Shown here: piece after piece, positions 61,593 to 64,000 of the stretch | Layout of the letters: each line of letters begins with the position of its first letter | Numbering within the stretch: the stretch's first letter is position 1 | From: Fasciolopsis buskii | Lineage: Eukaryota > Platyhelminthes > Trematoda > Plagiorchiida > Fasciolidae | Assembly: GCA_008360955.1 (NCBI GenBank) | Contig: LUCM01005051.1 | Span: forward strand, 1 to 64,000 | Length of the DNA: 64,000 nucleotides | Direction: 5' to 3' | Notes under the pieces: generated by a model | Databases searched by the model: none | Told to the model about the DNA's origin: nothing | The model's input: only the letters and a program-made list of their open reading frames with translations | Translations under genes and position numbers: made by a program

Positions 61593-62030
61593 GTGACCAA
61601 ATACGGGGGCATGGTATCACCATTGGTCGAGTTATCCAATCATCGATCATCACGTCTAAACATTTCTGTGTTTCAAGTGCTAATATGTTTTTCTTATATA
61701 GCACCGTATACGTGCCCACGTGTATGCAACATATCTGAGAGTGCCGCGGAATCAATTCTGCGTGACGGCGAGAATGGATTTTTTTCCACTGCCATTTCTC
61801 TGTCGCGGGAGGCCGTTTGCTCCGGTTCAACATCTGCGCTTGCGTATCTCGGTCGATATCACACTTCACACTCGGGACCGGGTATCGTGAAACGGTTCAT
61901 AAATTTATTTGCATCCATCGAATATAGATCTAAGTTGAACAGCGTGGCGGCTGAGCATGGTCACTTAGGGAATATCAGTCTTCATTGCCCATCTGTCAAA
62001 ATTATCACTAGAAAGACATTGATAAAATAA
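61593..62030 (+). CDS. Unassigned plus-strand frame, CpG-rich, possibly an exon
   Basis: 145 codons to TAA. After a possible acceptor (TTTTCTTATATAG at 61702) the sequence has more CG than its surroundings and reads CNISESAAESILRDGENGFF, then SREAVCSGSTSALAYLGRYH. No family recognised; no clear donor, so a last exon would be the simplest reading. The reverse strand is also open for 121 codons. Confidence 0.22.
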   Translation: MTKYGGMVSPLVELSNHRSSRLNISVFQVLICFSYIAPYTCPRVCNISESAAESILRDGENGFFSTAISLSREAVCSGSTSALAYLGRYHTSHSGPGIVKRFINLFASIEYRSKLNSVAAEHGHLGNISLHCPSVKIITRKTLIK

Positions 62031-62178
62031 TTTTCCACGGCTTAGCAGTGTCGAATTGGCTGTCAGATTGGGCGGAATCAATTCCATAGATAATTTAAAT
62101 CTGGTAACTTTGGAGAAATTGGTAAAACAAATCCAAGATTAAGGAATGTACTGTTGCGATTACGTTTTGTTATTTTTT

Positions 62179-62206
62179 GGGAGGATGGGGGAGGGTGTGG
62201 GGTGGG
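62179..62206 (+). promoter_or_regulatory. Putative G-quadruplex motif
   Basis: Five G-tracts of 3-5 (62179, 62187, 62193, 62199, 62204) with loops of 1-5 bases, and a sixth GGG at 62213. No gene start is recognised nearby. Confidence 0.65.
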
Positions 62207-62801
62207 AGTCGAGGGCCGAATATGCACCTCAGGCAAAGGTTTGAGACATTTTGTCTTTTGATTCTTAGAGTACCTTCTAGAAGAAAACAGCGAGAATAGT
62301 TAAAATAACAAGCCTGATATGTTCGACTTTTATTCCATATTTTGCAGATTCCAGCTTGAGAGTTGCTTGTGGATATTAAGTCACAAGGAATTCGAGATGC
62401 CTTTGACCAAATACCAACACTGTTTTCTTATTCGACTTCTTCGTATCCCTAAAATCTATAAGTTGTTTAACTTCGTTTTTTGTTACATCACAGATGATCA
62501 TATTATTTTACGAAAGGAGCGAACAGTCTACTCGATGCGTAATTATTCAGTAGATTATTGGCACCAGGCTTCAAAGTGCTCATTGATCGTTCCACTATCG
62601 ACGATCTTGGGAAAATGGTTGATTGTTTCGCAGTGAATTCCAACATGTTTTATCTTTTGACTAGATGACATCCTGTGCGTAGTATGTAAATATTGAGACG
62701 CGGGATTTAAATGTTACTGTCGAGTTTGCATTATGACAGCGCGGTTCAGAAACGCGGTCTTTGAGAGCAAAAATTGTCTTTGGTAATTCTGAGAGAATAC
62801 C

Positions 62802-63056
62802 GTTCGGGTTTTTCTCAGCGACCCGGAGATTATGCGTGAGGTACTAGGCGATAGAGTTCAATGTTCAGCAGAGACCTCGAACCTGATTAGATTAAGGTTT
62901 GTGGGACATGTTGTCCCAATGGCCAAAAAAATGCCGATGTTATTGCATGCCGTTGCCCGGGTCGCATACTGGTTAGAAGACGGGTCGAGATGTGCTGGCT
63001 TGTGTAAATACACTAAGACTACGGAATTAGGGTTCACGCAATCCCACAAGCGATAA
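62802..63056 (+). pseudogene. C-terminal remnant of an RTE-type LINE pol
   Basis: The frame reads SDPEIMREVLGDRV, then SNLIRLRFVGHVVPM, HAVARVAYWLEDGSRCAG and ends in a stop. This matches the conserved C-terminal end of RTE-like elements (NxEVRxxVLG...LHRLRWLGHVLRM...GWKKxRGGQ). The tail after it (ELGFTQSHKR) aligns loosely with the following SLSHVGRCR region. Only about 85 residues remain; the reverse-transcriptase domain that should precede it is absent. Confidence 0.75.
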
Positions 63057-64000
63057 TGGGAGACGGTAATTGCCCAGGTTCAGTACTGAGGTCAGTAGCG
63101 TTAATGCACACTAAAATATTTGTCTTCCACATGGTTCTTCAATTACATGTGAACCTTTACTGTTTCTCGTCTGCCCGTTTGCTTTTGAATACACGTTCGA
63201 CTGAGGTAGAAATCAAAATCAGAGCGATCTGGCGCAATGATAATGGTTTCAAAGCTGAGTCAAATTGGACATTTTCTGTCGCATTTCTGAATGTCGATGA
63301 AAACGCCGGGAGTGAGATTAGACATGTGTTGTCAACTAATAAAGTTAACTATTCCTGTGACCCAAGCAGCTGACGATAGTTTAGGCGTGTTTTATAAATA
63401 CCAAATTCATAGAACACATCAGGATGGAATCACATTTAAACCACTTAGAATGTAACCTGGTGGCAGACCTATTTTTTAACTAAAGGAGTGATTCATGGAA
63501 TGATTTTATTCGGTTTTTAAACGACAAACTTTATACGATTAGTGTATTACTTGCTGGAATCGATGAAGTTACTTGACAAGCTGACCGTTCAGTAAATCTT
63601 GTTACTTCGCTTCGATTCTTTTTTTCGTATGGAAGAGGAGGAGGAGGATAAGAAGGAGGGAGAGGGAAATGATCGGATCTAGGCAGTCGGATATAAGAAA
63701 ATGATTAGCAGCGGGATACCTGAGTTTGCTCAAAATATTTTTACCTCTTTATCATCACCATCCAATTTGCGTCACATAACAACTTTTTTTGTCTCTTGTT
63801 TTTGCACATGTTGTATTGCTTTCTTGTTCTATTGTTCTTCCCGTACATCTACATAATTTCTTGTTTGTTTTTTGTCGATAAGCAGTGACCATTCACGAAT
63901 ACTATCCGTATTTTTCAGATTCTATATGGTTAAACAAAATGACGGCATTCTAACTTGAAATATCACAAAACCATATCAAGAAACAAGCATTCGCTACTTC
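63057..64000. other. Non-coding stretch, nothing assigned
   Basis: A 105-codon plus-strand frame (63056-63373) right after the LINE remnant has no recognised motif and may be LINE 3' sequence. A GGA-rich purine tract is at 63634-63672. Confidence 0.5.
63634..63672. repeat. (GGA)n purine tract
   Basis: AGAGGAGGAGGAGG followed by AAGGAGGGAGAGGG on the plus strand. Confidence 0.85.

Overview
The window looks like one stretch of a flatworm nuclear genome, most likely a digenean trematode. This is inferred from four things: AT-leaning DNA with very few long open frames; small exons separated by introns of 2-3.5 kb; dispersed copies of a tRNA-derived SINE that carries a hammerhead ribozyme module; and decayed RTE-type LINE fragments. 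Simple repeats of several kinds are frequent. There are no operons and no ribosome-binding-site logic, and nothing looks bacterial or viral.

The one gene that can be rebuilt with confidence is on the minus strand between about 40.3 and 31.1 kb. Four exons (40303-39714, 36987-36938, 34975-34918, 31458-31124) join in phase across good GT/AG sites. Together they encode an acidic/Ser-rich stretch, one complete PDZ domain and a basic, Ser-rich linker. The PDZ resembles those of the ARHGEF11/ARHGEF12/RhoGEF2 family of Rho guanine-nucleotide exchange factors. The RGS-like, DH and PH domains expected in that family were not identified. A candidate next exon lies at 26183-26089, and weaker candidates lie at 19083-19045 and 6972-6897.

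Layout: 1-11.5 kb holds microsatellites and an Asp-rich minus-strand candidate exon (4447-4115). A 222-bp snapback palindrome sits at 11522-11743; its centre is a hammerhead core and its arms are the SINE 3' half. A second, unrelated inverted repeat lies at 17903-18114. From 19.2 to 31 kb there are candidate exons, TA microsatellites, a perfect 12-bp hairpin and an Asp-rich plus-strand frame (27480-27797). The PDZ gene fills 31.1-40.3 kb, with a SINE and a G-quadruplex motif in its introns. SINE copies follow at 41.6, 47.0, 58.6 and 61.1 kb. RTE-like pol remnants are at 52.16-52.88 kb and 62.80-63.06 kb, on the same strand. A second G-quadruplex motif is at 62.18 kb.

Most of the window is intron or intergenic sequence with no recognisable coding content. 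Several long frames (29.6-30.1, 35.0-35.4, 56.9-57.3, 61.6-62.0 kb) may be exons or chance and are marked so. No RNA gene, CRISPR array or complete transposable element was found.
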